Shown: positions 53,999 through 64,000, counted from the stretch's first letter. The stretch: DNA of 64,000 nt from Mycolicibacterium gadium (GCF_010728925.1 NZ_AP022608.1:62001-126000); one strand, 5' to 3'. The notes: generated from the sequence alone by a model not told the origin. Program-made: numbers and translations.

Positions 53999-54862
53999 TC
54001 ATGAACCCGCGGGCTTGGCGCAGACGCCGGGGTGGACCTCGACGCGGTGCAGGTCGTCGCCCACCTCGATCTGGCGATCGAACGCCGTCGCCGCCAATGC
54101 ACGCCACTCGTCTTCGGCACCGGGCGCGATCGCTGGGACATAGTGGGTGAGGATGAGAATGCCCACGCCGGCTCGCGTCGCAGTCTCCGCGGCCTGCTCC
54201 ACAGAGGAGTGGTAGTCGCAGATATCCCTGATGCGCTGCATCGGCATGGCGTCGATCAGGTCCTTGCGGATCACAGTGTGCACCAACGCGCCGGCGCCGG
54301 ACGCCAGAGCGTCGAGGCTCTCACACGGCACGGTATCGCCGGCCAGCACGACCGAGGCCCCGGCATGCTCGATACGAAAGCCGATGGTGGGCGCGACTGG
54401 GCGGTGGTCGGTGGGTGCGACGCGAATCTGCACACCGTCGCGATCCCACACCGGACCGTCGGTGTACTCGAAGACCTCTACCGGCGGCGGCGAGTTCAGG
54501 TCCGCGTGGTGCGCGATGCGGTATCCGATGTCGAAGCCGAACGCCTTGAGTGTGTGCTCGACCACTTCGGCGGTGCCGGGGGGACCGATGATGGGCAGCG
54601 GTGCGGAATCGGGGGTGAACGTCGACACCCAGCGGGTGATGATCACGTCTCCGAGATCGGCGATGTGGTCACTGTGCAAGTGGGTCAGCAGCAGCGCCGT
54701 CAACGCATTGGCTCCGGTGCCCGCGCCGGTGAGCCGCTGCTGGACGCCGCGGCCGCAGTCGATCAGAAACGTCTGACCGCCCGCTCGCACAAGCGTCGAC
54801 GGGCCCGCGCGGTTCGCGTCGGGGATGGGACTTCCGGTGCCGAGCAGCGTGACCTCGATCAT
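53999..54862 (-). CDS. Metallo-beta-lactamase fold hydrolase, ribonuclease Z-like
   Basis: A 287-residue MBL-fold nuclease. [21 protein letters not shown] opens the fold, [12 protein letters not shown] follows, the metal motif is [15 protein letters not shown] (HxHxDH), a second His is in VAPTDHRP, Asp in VLAGDTVPC and a last His in ILTHYVP. RNase Z-type enzymes trim tRNA 3' ends, but this form lacks the clear exosite arm, so other phosphodiesterase activity is possible. The ATG at 54862 is chosen as the family's [10 protein letters not shown] start. M. tuberculosis Rv2407 is the counterpart. Confidence 0.85.
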   Translation of the reverse strand: MIEVTLLGTGSPIPDANRAGPSTLVRAGGQTFLIDCGRGVQQRLTGAGTGANALTALLLTHLHSDHIADLGDVIITRWVSTFTPDSAPLPIIGPPGTAEVVEHTLKAFGFDIGYRIAHHADLNSPPPVEVFEYTDGPVWDRDGVQIRVAPTDHRPVAPTIGFRIEHAGASVVLAGDTVPCESLDALASGAGALVHTVIRKDLIDAMPMQRIRDICDYHSSVEQAAETATRAGVGILILTHYVPAIAPGAEDEWRALAATAFDRQIEVGDDLHRVEVHPGVCAKPAGS

Positions 54863-54899
54863 GGGGCTAGGTATACCCCCCGAGCCGGATCGATGGGCG

Positions 54900-55919
54900 T
54901 TATTCGCGGCCCGCGGACACCCAGCCGAGGTTTCCGAACCGGTGCCCCGTGACCGCAGCCGCCGCAGCATCCAGTGCGTCGAGCTGTTGCGCCGTCAGCG
55001 TCACCGACAGCGAACCCAGGTTCTCTTCGACACGAGCCGCGCGACGGGTGCCCGGGATCGGCGCCGCCGCCACACCGAGCGTCTGCGCGCGATACCGCAG
55101 CCACGCCAGCGCCACCTGCGCGGGCGTCGCGCCCTGTTGCGTGGCGACACCTTTGACGAGTTCCACAACCGCCAGATTCGCGTCCAGCGCATCGTCGCCG
55201 AAACGCGGCATGGAGCGCCGGAAATCGCCGGACGGCAGGTCGTCGCTAGAGGTGATCGTGCCGGTCAGGAAGCCGCGGCCGAGCGGAGAGTAGGGGACGA
55301 ATCCGACACCGAGTTCGGCGGCGGCCGGGACGACGTGGGCTTCGACGTCGCGACTCCAGATCGACCATTCGCTCTGTACCGCCGCTATCGGGTGCACGGC
55401 CACCGCAGCCCGCAGCTCGTCGGCCGTGACTTCCGAGAGCCCAAGGTGGCGAACCTTGCCCGCCGCCACCAACTCGGCCATGGCGCCCACCGTTTCTTCG
55501 ATCGGCACGCTCATATCGCGTCGGTGCATGTAGTAGAGGTCGACCGAGTCGATCTGCAGCCGCTGCAGGCTCTCGTCGATGCACGTGCGGACGTACGCGG
55601 CATCTCCGCGTGCGGCGAGTTCCCGCGTCGCGCGATTGGCCGGATTGCCGGTGATGCCGAACTTCGTTGCCAGGGTGACCTCGTCGCGACGGTCGGCCAG
55701 CAGCTGGGCTATCAGCCGCTCGTTTTCCCCGCCGCCGTAGATATTCGCGGTGTCGATGAAGGTCACGCCCAGGTCGATACAGCGATGCAGGGTGGCCAGC
55801 GACTCGGTGTCGTCGACCTCGCCGTACACCGGAGTCAGCGCCATTGCGCCGAAACCGATTGCGCTGACCGATAGTTCGTCGCCCAGCGCAACACTGGGCA
55901 CAGGGTCCTGTGCTGCCAT
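54900..55919 (-). CDS. Aldo/keto reductase
   Basis: A 339-residue AKR of the AKR13/YghZ-like type. The tetrad is Asp and Tyr in [16 protein letters not shown], Lys in LATKFGIT and His in [14 protein letters not shown]-binding is through the late [15 protein letters not shown] and [14 protein letters not shown] segments. It reduces aldehydes or ketones to alcohols. GAAGGG before the ATG at 55919 decides the start. It precedes the RNase Z-like gene in the same direction with 37 nt between. Confidence 0.92.
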   Translation of the reverse strand: MAAQDPVPSVALGDELSVSAIGFGAMALTPVYGEVDDTESLATLHRCIDLGVTFIDTANIYGGGENERLIAQLLADRRDEVTLATKFGITGNPANRATRELAARGDAAYVRTCIDESLQRLQIDSVDLYYMHRRDMSVPIEETVGAMAELVAAGKVRHLGLSEVTADELRAAVAVHPIAAVQSEWSIWSRDVEAHVVPAAAELGVGFVPYSPLGRGFLTGTITSSDDLPSGDFRRSMPRFGDDALDANLAVVELVKGVATQQGATPAQVALAWLRYRAQTLGVAAAPIPGTRRAARVEENLGSLSVTLTAQQLDALDAAAAAVTGHRFGNLGWVSAGRE

Positions 55920-56081
55920 GTTCGTTCCCTTCGCGTCGACTTCGAAAGTCAAAGGAGTCCAGCGGCGCCTACTACGGTTCTATTCCTCGGAAGGACACTT
56001 TGGGACACCTATGCCAAAACCTTTCGCGCGGCGCGAGTCGGACCTAGCCTGAAGTGAGCCAGGTCACGAGCGGAGGCAACG

Positions 56082-56510
56082 ATGCGGATCGCGGACGTAT
56101 TGCGGAACAAGGGTGCGTCGGTGGCGACCATCACCCCGGAAACCTCGGTATCCGGGCTGCTCACCGAACTCTCCGTGCACAACATCGGCGCGATGGTGGT
56201 GGTCTCGCCCGACGGCGTGATCGGCATCGTCTCCGAGCGCGACGTCGTCCGCGCCTTGCAGAAGCGCGGTGCCGACCTGCTGCGGGCGCCGGTATCGGAG
56301 ATCATGACGACGTTCGTCGCCACCTGCACCCCGACCGATTCTGTCGACAGTCTGAGCATGCTGATGACCACCAAGCGGGTCCGCCACATCCCGGTGATGG
56401 AAAACGGCAGGCTCACCGGAATCGTCAGCATCGGCGACGTCGTCAAGACACGCATGGAAGAGCTCGAAGCGCAGCAGGAGCAGCTGCAGGCCTACATCAC
56501 ACGTGGCTGA
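56082..56510 (+). CDS. CBS-domain protein
   Basis: A 142-residue protein with two CBS domains and nothing else: RIADVLRNKGASVATITPET ... GAMVVVSPDGVIGIVSERDV, and then SEIMTTFVATCTPTDSVDSL ... HIPVMENGRLTGIVSIGDV. Such proteins bind adenine nucleotides (AMP, NAD, AdoMet) and act as energy or cofactor sensors. GGAGG is placed before the ATG. Counterpart of Rv2406c. It overlaps the following acetyltransferase by 8 nt. Confidence 0.92.
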   Translation: MRIADVLRNKGASVATITPETSVSGLLTELSVHNIGAMVVVSPDGVIGIVSERDVVRALQKRGADLLRAPVSEIMTTFVATCTPTDSVDSLSMLMTTKRVRHIPVMENGRLTGIVSIGDVVKTRMEELEAQQEQLQAYITRG

Positions 56511-57111
56511 GCTCGAGGTCGAGGCCGCGCAGCGGCGCGACACACGACAGATCGGCACGGTGCTCGCCCGCGCGTTCTACGACGATCCGGTGAATTCATG
56601 GATGCTGCCGGACGACCGGACCCGGCTCAAGGCACTGACCCGGGCGTTCAGCGGATTGGCACGACATCATTTCCTGCCGCGAGCAGGATCGGAGGTCGCG
56701 CGGCGCGACGGCATCGTCGGCGCCGCCACGCTGTGGGATCCGCCGGGGCAGCGCAAGGCCGGCAGGTTCGAAGAGCTCGCGATGATGCCGACGATGCTGT
56801 GGGCTTTCCGCTCGCGGGTACCGGCGACCATGCGGGTGATGGAACTCATGGAAAAGCACCATCCGGAGGAACCGCACTGGTATCTGATGCTGATCGGCAG
56901 CGATCCATCAGTGCGCGGGGCGGGCTTCGGCCAGGCGCTGATGCGGTCGCGGCTCGACCGCTGTGACGCCGAGCGTGTGCCCGCGTATCTGGAGAACAGC
57001 AACCCGAAAAACGAGGCGTATTACCTTCGGTTCGGCTTCGAGGTGATCGGCGAGATCAAGCTGCCCGACGGCGGGCCGAGCATGTGGCCGATGTGGCGGG
57101 ATCCACGCTGA
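56503..57111 (+). CDS. GNAT-family N-acetyltransferase
   Basis: A 202-residue acetyltransferase. The acetyl-CoA loop is seen in WYLMLIGSDPSVRGAGFGQALM (motif A, R-GAG-G pattern) and motif B in YYLRFGFEVIGEIKLPDGG. Substrate unknown. GTG start shares 8 nt with the CBS gene. A likely bidirectional terminator follows, separating it from the convergent PemK-like gene. Confidence 0.85.
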   Translation: MAELEVEAAQRRDTRQIGTVLARAFYDDPVNSWMLPDDRTRLKALTRAFSGLARHHFLPRAGSEVARRDGIVGAATLWDPPGQRKAGRFEELAMMPTMLWAFRSRVPATMRVMELMEKHHPEEPHWYLMLIGSDPSVRGAGFGQALMRSRLDRCDAERVPAYLENSNPKNEAYYLRFGFEVIGEIKLPDGGPSMWPMWRDPR

Positions 57112-57134
57112 ATGTTTCTGTTTCTGCCGCGAAC

Positions 57135-57182
57135 AGACGCAAAGATGCCCTTTTTGGCGGTGTTTTGGGCAGTTTTGCGTCT
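57135..57182. terminator. Candidate bidirectional terminator between GNAT and PemK-like genes
   Basis: AGACGCAAA (57135-57143) pairs with TTTGCGTCT (57174-57182), with inner CCC/GGG pairing (57148-57150 with 57167-57169) around a T-rich loop. It lies in the 86-nt gap between two convergent genes, 23 nt after one stop and 15 nt before the other. T-rich tails on both sides are short, so efficiency is uncertain. Confidence 0.45.
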
Positions 57183-57197
57183 TCTCGCCGAAAGGAG

Positions 57198-57788
57198 TCA
57201 GCTCCAAGAGTATTCGGCGCGTAGTCGTGCCGCCACGACCTCGAACTTCTCCCGCGCCAGGATGGCGCCCTCGCGGCGGATGCCCTCTTCCGGCACGTCG
57301 AGCACGCGGTCCAGCCGCACCCAGCTCGCCCTGCTCTCGTAGTCCCAGGTGCCGGTGCCGATGCCGACCCAATTGGGGTCTTCGCGGTGATGTTCCTGGC
57401 TGGAGAGCATCAGGCCGAGCAGCACGGCCCGGTCACGCCCGACAATCAGCACCGGCCGGTCCTTACCCCTCGTCGGATCGTCTTCGTAGACCACCCAGGT
57501 CCACACGATCTCGCCGGGATCGGCCTGGCCGTCGAGGTCGGGCGCGTAGGACAGCTTGCGGGCCCGGTGCGCGGTCGGGACGAAGTTCTGGCTTACCGGA
57601 CGGCCCGCGGTGATCGCTCGGGGCTCCTCGGCCGGCGTGCCGACGATGGCGTCGATACCGAGCTTGATGCCGTACTGAAGACCGCGCGCGACGGTCTCGG
57701 GTTGCAGCTGGTGGCGGATGAACTTCGGCGCCTCGTTGAACACCAGGTTCTCCGCAAAGCGTTGGAAGGTTTTCCACGGCGGAGCCAT
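57198..57788 (-). CDS. PemK/MazF-like domain protein, no antitoxin visible
   Basis: A 196-residue protein. The C-terminal half reads like PemK/MazF growth-inhibitor domains: DPGEIVWTWVVYEDDPTRGKDRPVLIVGRD, given here as landmarks GEIVWTWV and RPVLIVGRD, then SRASWVRLDRVLDVPEEGI. The N-terminal 80 residues are unrelated and contain LQPETVARGLQYGIKLGIDA, so it is longer than a typical 110-residue MazF. No antitoxin gene lies beside it. Counterpart of Rv2405, which is conserved next to lepA; a housekeeping RNA-processing role is therefore plausible instead of toxicity. Confidence 0.7.
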   Translation of the reverse strand: MAPPWKTFQRFAENLVFNEAPKFIRHQLQPETVARGLQYGIKLGIDAIVGTPAEEPRAITAGRPVSQNFVPTAHRARKLSYAPDLDGQADPGEIVWTWVVYEDDPTRGKDRPVLIVGRDRAVLLGLMLSSQEHHREDPNWVGIGTGTWDYESRASWVRLDRVLDVPEEGIRREGAILAREKFEVVAARLRAEYSWS

Positions 57789-57898
57789 ATCGACGAGCTT
57801 AAGGGAAGGCCCGTTCCCGCGATTGTGTCGGCGGGGGCCTCGCTAGATACCCTGGTAGCGCACCATCCGACCCGGCTCAGGAGATTCCCATCAGCAGT

Positions 57899-59731
57899 TT
57901 GGCCGACAAGACCTTCACCGCGCCGGCGCAGATTCGGAACTTCTGCATCATCGCCCATATCGACCACGGCAAGTCGACGCTGGCCGACCGGATGCTGCAG
58001 CTGACCGGCGTGGTCGCCGATCGCGATATGCGCGCCCAGTACCTGGACCGGATGGATATCGAGCGCGAGCGCGGCATCACGATCAAGGCGCAGAATGTCC
58101 GGCTGCCGTGGAACGTCGACGGGTCCGACTACGTGCTGCACCTGATCGACACCCCGGGTCACGTCGACTTCACCTACGAGGTGTCCCGTGCGCTGGAGGC
58201 CTGCGAGGGCGCGGTGCTGCTGGTGGACGCCGCTCAGGGCATCGAAGCCCAGACGCTCGCAAACCTCTATCTGGCGCTGGACCGCGATCTGCACATCATT
58301 CCGGTGCTCAACAAAATCGACTTGCCCGCCGCCGATCCGGACCGCTACGCCGCCGAGATCGCCCACATCATCGGTTGTGAGCCCACCGACGTGCTGCGGG
58401 TGTCGGGCAAGACGGGCGACGGCGTCTCGGAACTGCTCGACCACGTCGTCCGCGAGGTGCCGCCGCCGACGGGCGACGCCGACGCACCGGCCCGCGCCAT
58501 GATCTTCGACTCGGTCTACGACACCTACCGCGGCGTGGTGACCTACGTGCGGGTCGTCGACGGCAAGATCGTCCCGCGCGAGCGCATCAAGATGATGTCG
58601 ACGGGAGCCACCCACGAACTGCTCGAAGTGGGCATCGTCTCGCCCGATCCCAAGGCGTCCGACGGCTTGGGCGTCGGCGAGGTCGGCTACTTGATCACCG
58701 GCGTGAAGGACGTACGCCAGTCCAAGGTGGGTGACACGGTCACGAGCGCGAAGCACGGCGCGACAGATCCGTTGACGGGGTATCGCGAGCCGCGGCCGAT
58801 GGTCTATTCAGGGCTCTACCCGGTGGACGGTTCCGATTACCCGGATCTGCGCGATGCGCTGGACAAGCTGCAGCTCAACGACGCCGCGCTGACCTACGAG
58901 CCCGAGACGTCGGTCGCGCTCGGTTTCGGTTTCCGCAGTGGCTTTCTCGGCCTGCTGCACATGGAGATCACCCGTGAGCGCCTGGAGCGGGAATTCAATC
59001 TCGATTTGATATCGACGTCGCCCAACGTCGTGTATCGCGTTGTGCAGGAAGACGGCAGCGAAATCGTCGTCACCAACCCGTCGGACTGGCCGGAAGGCAA
59101 GGTCCGCCAGGTGTACGAACCCATCGTGAAGACCACCATCATCGCACCGAGCGAGTTCATCGGCACCATCATGGAGTTGTGCCAGTCGCGGCGCGGAGAA
59201 CTCGGCGGCATGGACTACCTGTCACCCGAGCGGGTCGAGCTGCGCTACACAATGCCGTTGGGGGAGATCATCTTTGACTTCTTCGACGCACTGAAATCGC
59301 GCACTCGCGGCTACGCCAGCCTCGACTACGAGGAGGCCGGCGAGCAGGAATCGGATCTGGTGAAGGTGGACATCCTGTTGCAGGGCGAGGCCGTCGACGC
59401 GTTCAGCGCGATCGTGCACAAGGATTCTGCGTACGCCTACGGCAACAAGATGACGACGAAGCTCAAGGAGCTGATTCCTCGGCAGCAGTTCGAAGTTCCG
59501 GTGCAGGCCGCGATTGGTTCGAAGATCATTGCTCGTGAAAACATCCGCGCGATACGCAAAGACGTGCTATCGAAGTGTTACGGCGGCGACATCACACGTA
59601 AGCGCAAGCTGCTCGAGAAACAAAAAGAGGGCAAGAAGCGAATGAAGACCATAGGCCGGGTCGAAGTGCCGCAGGAGGCATTCGTCGCGGCGCTGTCCAC
59701 CGACGCACCGGCCGACAAGACCAAGAAGTAG
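57899..59731 (+). CDS. lepA: Elongation factor 4 (LepA)
   Basis: A 610-residue translational GTPase, ribosome back-translocase. G1 is [17 protein letters not shown]2 [10 protein letters not shown]3 [13 protein letters not shown]4 [13 protein letters not shown]5 RVSGKTG. The C-terminal domain ends [20 protein letters not shown], the typical LepA basic segment. The TTG at 57899 is the only canonical start in frame; the in-frame stop above it is at 57800. The AGGAG motif (57879-57883) is 15 nt before the TTG, too far for ideal use, so an atypical start is possible. Counterpart of Rv2404c. Confidence 0.95.
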   Translation: MADKTFTAPAQIRNFCIIAHIDHGKSTLADRMLQLTGVVADRDMRAQYLDRMDIERERGITIKAQNVRLPWNVDGSDYVLHLIDTPGHVDFTYEVSRALEACEGAVLLVDAAQGIEAQTLANLYLALDRDLHIIPVLNKIDLPAADPDRYAAEIAHIIGCEPTDVLRVSGKTGDGVSELLDHVVREVPPPTGDADAPARAMIFDSVYDTYRGVVTYVRVVDGKIVPRERIKMMSTGATHELLEVGIVSPDPKASDGLGVGEVGYLITGVKDVRQSKVGDTVTSAKHGATDPLTGYREPRPMVYSGLYPVDGSDYPDLRDALDKLQLNDAALTYEPETSVALGFGFRSGFLGLLHMEITRERLEREFNLDLISTSPNVVYRVVQEDGSEIVVTNPSDWPEGKVRQVYEPIVKTTIIAPSEFIGTIMELCQSRRGELGGMDYLSPERVELRYTMPLGEIIFDFFDALKSRTRGYASLDYEEAGEQESDLVKVDILLQGEAVDAFSAIVHKDSAYAYGNKMTTKLKELIPRQQFEVPVQAAIGSKIIARENIRAIRKDVLSKCYGGDITRKRKLLEKQKEGKKRMKTIGRVEVPQEAFVAALSTDAPADKTKK

Positions 59732-59744
59732 GTTCCACCAGACG

Positions 59745-60461
59745 ATGATGCGCTCAACGACTTGCACGGCGGTCGTGTTGAGCGCGTGCGTCCTGCTGGC
59801 TGCGTGTGGCACCCCTGTCCAGGACGCCCGACCCACGGTCCGCATCGCCGAAGCCGTCCAGCCTTCTCCCGTCCGCGCGCTCGACCGGATTCTGCCCACG
59901 TCCGAGGAACTGTCCGCCCTCGGTCCCAACGGCATGATGGGCCAGCGCGTCCACGGCGGCCCGAACATGCTCCTGGCCAGCATCGGCGAAGCCGACGCCA
60001 CACCCGCCGACTGCGTCAGCCCGACCTACCGGCTGCAGCGGGTCGTCTACGACACCGCGTCGGTGCAATCGGTCGCCAGCCAGTCGTGGACAGGCGGATC
60101 GTTTGACGCACCCCCGGTGTCGGGGTTCTTCGGCGTGGTGCAGTTCTCCTCTGCGGCCGACGCGCAGGCGTTCTTCGCCGACGCGGCCGAGAAGTGGCAC
60201 CGATGCAACGGGCAGGCGCTGGTGCTGAACCAGCCCGACCACGGTGCGCAACGCACGAGCAGGATCACCGACGTGACCGTCGACGGCCGGATGGTCTCGG
60301 CGATGGTGATGCAGGATTCCGGTTCGATGTCGCAGCGCGCGCTCGGGGTGGCGGCGGATTGCGTTGTGGACGTGGAGGTTTCCGATATGAACGCCTTGGG
60401 CGGCCCGCAGGCGGCCGCGACGGTGGCCCGCCTGATGTTGGAGAAGGTCGCCGGCGCGTAA
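59745..60461 (+). CDS. Lipoprotein with PknH-like sensor domain, LppR-like
   Basis: A 238-residue lipoprotein. The signal peptide ends in a lipobox LLAACG, so Cys21 is lipidated. The mature part has the sensor-domain pattern: DRILPTSEELSALGPNG, ADCVSPTYRLQRVVYD, VVQFSSAADAQAFFADAA and a late DCVVDVEVSDMNALG. Such extracellular domains in mycobacteria are also fused to PknH kinase. Cysteines at 88 and 153 region may form disulphides. Counterpart by position of LppR (Rv2403c). Starts 13 nt after lepA. Confidence 0.82.
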   Translation: MMRSTTCTAVVLSACVLLAACGTPVQDARPTVRIAEAVQPSPVRALDRILPTSEELSALGPNGMMGQRVHGGPNMLLASIGEADATPADCVSPTYRLQRVVYDTASVQSVASQSWTGGSFDAPPVSGFFGVVQFSSAADAQAFFADAAEKWHRCNGQALVLNQPDHGAQRTSRITDVTVDGRMVSAMVMQDSGSMSQRALGVAADCVVDVEVSDMNALGGPQAAATVARLMLEKVAGA

Positions 60462-60517
60462 ACGCCGGAATTCGCGGGTGGTGCACGCATTCGCCGCCGG
60501 TCGGTCACAATAACGCG

Positions 60518-61231
60518 GTGACCTACATCGGTACGGCCAAGCGGAGACACGCCGCCGCGGCCGTGATCGCGGCATCCGTCCTGCTCACCGGCTGCGTGAG
60601 CACCGTGACGGGTACCGCGATTCGTCCACCGAACGCGGGAAGAAGCGACGTGCCGCCGCTGGACGAGTCGCAACTCGACGACCTGGTGCTCTCAATCGGG
60701 GAGGTCAACGCGGTCATGGGCTCGTCCGCCATGGAGGTCACCAGCGAGCTGGACGAGATGACCGACCATTCCGACGCGGTTTCCGACACCGAATGCCTCG
60801 GCGCGATCTACGGGGCCGAGGAGCCCGTGTACGCGGGCAGCGGCTGGACCGCGGTGCTGGACCAGATTTCCCGCGAAGAAGGCGACGACAACGAGCACTG
60901 GGTCGAGCAGACGGTCGTGCTCTATCCGTCCGCCGACAAGGCGCAGGATTTCTTCGAGCAGTCCAAGGCGCAGTGGGAGAGTTGCAACGACTCCACTGTT
61001 TCGGTCGCCGATGGCGGCGACGCGTATGACTGGGATATCGAGAATTTCAATGCGGAAGACGCCCTGATCACCCAGGTGACGACGCAACAGGACGCCGCCG
61101 GATGGGCGTGCCAGCATGCGCTTTCACCGGTGTCGAACATCACGGTCGAGGTGTGGGCGTGCAGCTACTCACCGGAGGACGAGGCCGCGACCATCGTCAC
61201 CGACATCGTCGCCAACGCCGCCGAGAAATAG
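60518..61231 (+). CDS. Second lipoprotein with PknH-like sensor domain
   Basis: A 237-residue lipoprotein with signal peptide and lipobox LLTGC. The mature domain is the same class as the preceding gene: [54 protein letters not shown] and a final [15 protein letters not shown]. It is a tandem paralogue, diverged from its neighbour. GTG start with a short leader, preceded by CACAAT which could be a -10 box; leaderless translation is possible. Ligand unknown. Confidence 0.8.
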   Translation: MTYIGTAKRRHAAAAVIAASVLLTGCVSTVTGTAIRPPNAGRSDVPPLDESQLDDLVLSIGEVNAVMGSSAMEVTSELDEMTDHSDAVSDTECLGAIYGAEEPVYAGSGWTAVLDQISREEGDDNEHWVEQTVVLYPSADKAQDFFEQSKAQWESCNDSTVSVADGGDAYDWDIENFNAEDALITQVTTQQDAAGWACQHALSPVSNITVEVWACSYSPEDEAATIVTDIVANAAEK

Positions 61232-61265
61232 CCGCCGACAGATCGACGCGACGTGGCTCGACGGT

Positions 61266-63275
61266 CTAGGACGGCGCGTTGGCAGGAACGAAAACCCCTG
61301 AGCTGTCGGCCTCCTCCTCGGCGCGGATCACGTGCACCACAGCGTTGATCAACGCCAGGTGGGTGAAGGCCTGCGGGAAGTTGCCGAGATGACGGCCGGT
61401 GCGAGGCTCGATCTCCTCGGCGTAGAGGTGCAGCGGGCTGGCGAAGGACAGCAACCGCTCACACAGGTGCTTGGCGCGATGGATCTCGCCGATCTCGACG
61501 AGCGCGGACACCAGCCAGAACGAGCAGATCGTGAATGTGCCTTCCTCACCGGACAATCCGTCGTCGGTTTCCTCGACGCGGTACCGCAGCACCAGACCGT
61601 CCGCGGTGAGTTCGTCGGCGATCGCCAAAACGGTTGCGCGCACGCGGGGATCGTCGGCGGGCAGGAACCGGGTCAGGACCGCCAGTAGCAGTGAGGCATC
61701 CAGCGCGTCGTCGCCGTAGCGCTGGGTGAGCACGCCGCGGGAGTCCACACCTTTCTTGAGGATGTCGGCCTTGATCTCCTCGGCGATCACGCGCCATTGC
61801 TGCGCGTAGGACTTCTCGCCCTGCAAATCCGCGAGTTTGGAGCCTCGGTCCAGTGCGACCCAGCACATGATCTTGCTGGACGTGAAGTGCTGCGGCTCGC
61901 CGCGCACCTCCCAGATTCCGCGGTCCGGTTCCTTCCAGTGCTTGATCGCTTCCTCGACCTGTTGCTTGAGCACCGGCCACAGCGTGTCGGAGATCTGCTC
62001 ACGCGACTTGGCATGCAGATACACCGAATCCAGCATCGTGCCCCAGATGTCGTGCTGCATCTGGTTGTAGGCGCCGTTTCCGATCCGCACGGGGCGGGCG
62101 TTGTCGTAGCCGGACAGGTGGTGAAGCTCCTCCTCGACGAGGCTGCGTTCACCGCCGACCGCGTACATCACCTGAAGTGGGTGGCGCTCACCGTTGTTGG
62201 CGCCGGACACGTCGGCGATGAACGCGAAGAAGTCATCGGCCTCACGGTCCAGACCCAACGTGTACAGACCCCACAGTGCGAAGGTCGAGTCACGCACCCA
62301 GGCGTAGCGATAGTCCCAGTTGCGTTCGCCCTGGGGGGTTTCCGGCAGCGACGTGGTAGGTGCGGCGAGCAGGGCGCCGGTCGGCGAATATGTAAGGCCC
62401 TTGAGCGTGAGGGCGCTGCGCTGCAGGTAGGCGCGCCACGGATGATCGGGAAACTCACCGATATTGATCCACTGCCGCCAGCACTCGCTGGTCTGCCACA
62501 TCTTGTCGGCAGCTTCGTCGTACGTCTGCGGCGCCGGATGCTTGGACCAACTCAGCGCGACATAGGCGTTGTCACCCTCCTTCATCCGGGTGCGCGCCCG
62601 CGCCTCGTGACCCTCCAGTCCCAACCGAAGGTTGGTCGTCAGCCGCATCGTCGGGTGGGCGTCAGGATCGCGGCTGGCGCGGGCTATCGCCTCGCCGTAT
62701 GCCTGGGCCGAGTACTCCCACGTCGCGGCGACCCGGTGGTAGTCGAACGCGGGCTCGCAGTTCATCACCAGCTCGACGGTGCCGCTCACACATCGCACGG
62801 TGCGCAGCAGAATGTGCTCGGCATCCCAGTCCATCGGGGTGCGACGGTGCGTCCGCGACCGGGTCTCGAGGTCGTGCCAAGGACCCATCACGAGCGCGTC
62901 GCGCACGATCACCCAGCCGGTGTGGGTCTGCCAGGTGGTCTCCAGAATCAGGCTGCCGGGCAGGTAGCGGCGTGCAGCAGGCACCGACACCCCGTACGGG
63001 GCGAGGCGGAAATGGCCGGCACGACGGTCCAGGATCGCGCCGAACACGCTGGGGGAGTCGGGGCGCGGGACACACAGCCATTCGACAGACCCCGCCGAGG
63101 AGATCAGGCAGGTGGTCTCGCAGTCCGACAGGAACGCGTAGTCGGCGATGGGCGGGAACGGATTCCGCAAGGACCCGCCGGTGGTGTACGGCACCGGGGC
63201 CGTCACCGACAAGGGGGCGTCGTAATCGATGTCCTTCGATGGCCCACCGGAGGCGGCGGCGTCTTGCAGAACCAT
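61266..63275 (-). CDS. treH: GH15-family glucosidase, probable trehalase
   Basis: A 669-residue glycoside hydrolase of family 15. Landmarks: [60 protein letters not shown] (typical (alpha/alpha)6 barrel element), [20 protein letters not shown] and [20 protein letters not shown] with the Glu-containing catalytic region [11 protein letters not shown]. In mycobacteria this family acts as trehalase (Rv2402). The ATG at 63275 is chosen; a longer frame runs to 63356. It is convergent with the sensor lipoprotein gene. Confidence 0.88.
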   Translation of the reverse strand: MVLQDAAASGGPSKDIDYDAPLSVTAPVPYTTGGSLRNPFPPIADYAFLSDCETTCLISSAGSVEWLCVPRPDSPSVFGAILDRRAGHFRLAPYGVSVPAARRYLPGSLILETTWQTHTGWVIVRDALVMGPWHDLETRSRTHRRTPMDWDAEHILLRTVRCVSGTVELVMNCEPAFDYHRVAATWEYSAQAYGEAIARASRDPDAHPTMRLTTNLRLGLEGHEARARTRMKEGDNAYVALSWSKHPAPQTYDEAADKMWQTSECWRQWINIGEFPDHPWRAYLQRSALTLKGLTYSPTGALLAAPTTSLPETPQGERNWDYRYAWVRDSTFALWGLYTLGLDREADDFFAFIADVSGANNGERHPLQVMYAVGGERSLVEEELHHLSGYDNARPVRIGNGAYNQMQHDIWGTMLDSVYLHAKSREQISDTLWPVLKQQVEEAIKHWKEPDRGIWEVRGEPQHFTSSKIMCWVALDRGSKLADLQGEKSYAQQWRVIAEEIKADILKKGVDSRGVLTQRYGDDALDASLLLAVLTRFLPADDPRVRATVLAIADELTADGLVLRYRVEETDDGLSGEEGTFTICSFWLVSALVEIGEIHRAKHLCERLLSFASPLHLYAEEIEPRTGRHLGNFPQAFTHLALINAVVHVIRAEEEADSSGVFVPANAPS

Positions 63276-63342
63276 CCCGACATCATCGACTGCCGACCTG
63301 CCTGGCGTCCACTTATCGCGTGCGTGTCCCGCGGAGGCGCGC

Positions 63343-64000
63343 TCAGCGCCGAGCAAACTCCGGCACGTGTTCGGGCAGGGGGCCGATGGCGATCCCGTAC
63401 CCAGCCACGGTGCGCAGTGCGCGAACCCGAGCCGCGATACGGACCAGCAGCGGCGGTTTGGCCTGCCCCGTCGAGGTCACAGCCACCGCGATGACGCGGT
63501 TGTGCACGACGCGTTGCACCGACTGTATGAGCGCCGCCGGCAGCCAGCGCCGGGCCTGGACACGGGCCAGGGTCCTGGTGGAGACGGTGCCTTCCCGCAG
63601 CGCATTCGCCAGAATCCCCGCCGCCGCGACGGCATCTGCCACCGCAAGGTTGATTCCCACTCCACCGACGGGGGACATGGCGTGCGCGGCGTCGCCGATC
63701 AGCAACAGGCCGTCGCAATACCAACGCCGTAGCCGGTTGAGCTGCACGTCGAGCAGCTTGACGTCGTCGAACGACGTCAACGAGGCGACGTGGTCGGCCA
63801 GCCACGGGACGAGTCCCACCACGCCGCGCTGCAGTGCCTCGATGCCCTGCGCGCGAAGTTCGGCATCCCGGCCCTTGGGGATCACGTAGGCGCACTGGTA
63901 GTAATCGCCGCGATCGATCACGATCTGCGCTGCCCCGGCGCCGAGGACACCGGCCAGGCCGGGCGGATCGCCGGCCGCACGGGGGAGCCTGAACCACCAC
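63343..64000 (-). CDS. FAD-dependent monooxygenase, C-terminal part
   Basis: About 218 codons of the 3' part lie in the window; the N-terminus is beyond base 64000. GLLLIGDAAHAMSPVGGVGINLAVADAVAA is the family's second FAD motif (GDAAH, then PxGGxGxN), as in UbiH/PheA-type hydroxylases. WWFRLPRAAGD near the cut end and YYQCAYVIPKG are the preceding strands. Substrate unknown. It is transcribed towards the trehalase gene, 68 nt away. Confidence 0.88.
   Translation of the reverse strand, partial: WWFRLPRAAGDPPGLAGVLGAGAAQIVIDRGDYYQCAYVIPKGRDAELRAQGIEALQRGVVGLVPWLADHVASLTSFDDVKLLDVQLNRLRRWYCDGLLLIGDAAHAMSPVGGVGINLAVADAVAAAGILANALREGTVSTRTLARVQARRWLPAALIQSVQRVVHNRVIAVAVTSTGQAKPPLLVRIAARVRALRTVAGYGIAIGPLPEHVPEFARR

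Overview
The window is from a GC-rich actinobacterium of the family Mycobacteriaceae, most likely a fast-growing Mycolicibacterium-type environmental species. The evidence is a backbone that follows, from memory, the Mycobacterium tuberculosis order around Rv2438c to Rv2402: nadE, rbsK, proA, MoxR ATPase/VWA pair, nadD-rsfS-gpgP-octT-degV, comEA-comEC-holA, rpsT, ATP-grasp/alpha-E/transglutaminase, RNase Z-like, CBS, PemK-like, lepA, lppR-like and GH15 trehalase. An antigen-85-type mycolyltransferase and the methylglucose-lipopolysaccharide genes gpgP and octT support the same placement.

Layout. 1-8.5 kb: the 5' end of a sirtuin, an HspX-like small heat shock protein, an isochorismatase-fold hydrolase, glutamine-dependent NAD synthetase, an ICMT-like membrane methyltransferase, a CmtR-like metal sensor with a cation-efflux protein, an intact IS1182-family element, an enoyl-CoA hydratase and ribokinase. 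8.5-16.8 kb: proA, the MoxR/VWA pair, a broken IS30-family element, then the tightly overlapping nadD-rsfS-gpgP-octT-degV operon. 16.8-45.4 kb: about 28 kb of catabolic genes lying between degV and comEA, which are close together in M. tuberculosis. 45.4-64 kb: the conserved backbone again, ending in an incomplete FAD monooxygenase.

The catabolic block is the accessory heart of the window. It encodes a KshA-type Rieske oxygenase, a KstD-type flavoprotein and a second, more distant flavoprotein. It also encodes HsaA-like, HsaC-like and HsaD-like meta-cleavage enzymes, a stand-alone [2Fe-2S] ferredoxin and two Baeyer-Villiger monooxygenases, one of HAPMO type with an N-terminal extension. Around these are six or more short-chain dehydrogenases (at least one mycofactocin-type), an acyl-CoA ligase, an acyl-CoA dehydrogenase, two HSL-type esterases, a thioesterase, SnoaL and Dabb-fold small proteins, and PadR and IclR regulators. 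Together they look able to oxidise a polycyclic or alicyclic ketone, open rings by Baeyer-Villiger and meta-cleavage, and pass the products to beta-oxidation. A steroid-like or terpenoid-like substrate is my inference. Two proteins in it have no family I can name: a 358-residue protein with an HxD...H pattern and a 96-residue cysteine-rich protein coupled to the Rieske gene.

The two mobile elements sit in the backbone, not in the catabolic block. The IS1182-family copy has landed inside the loop of a perfect 13-bp inverted repeat just after the enoyl-CoA hydratase gene. The IS30-family copy ends about 60 bp before nadD and carries two opposite frameshifts. I saw no tRNA or rRNA gene and no CRISPR array.
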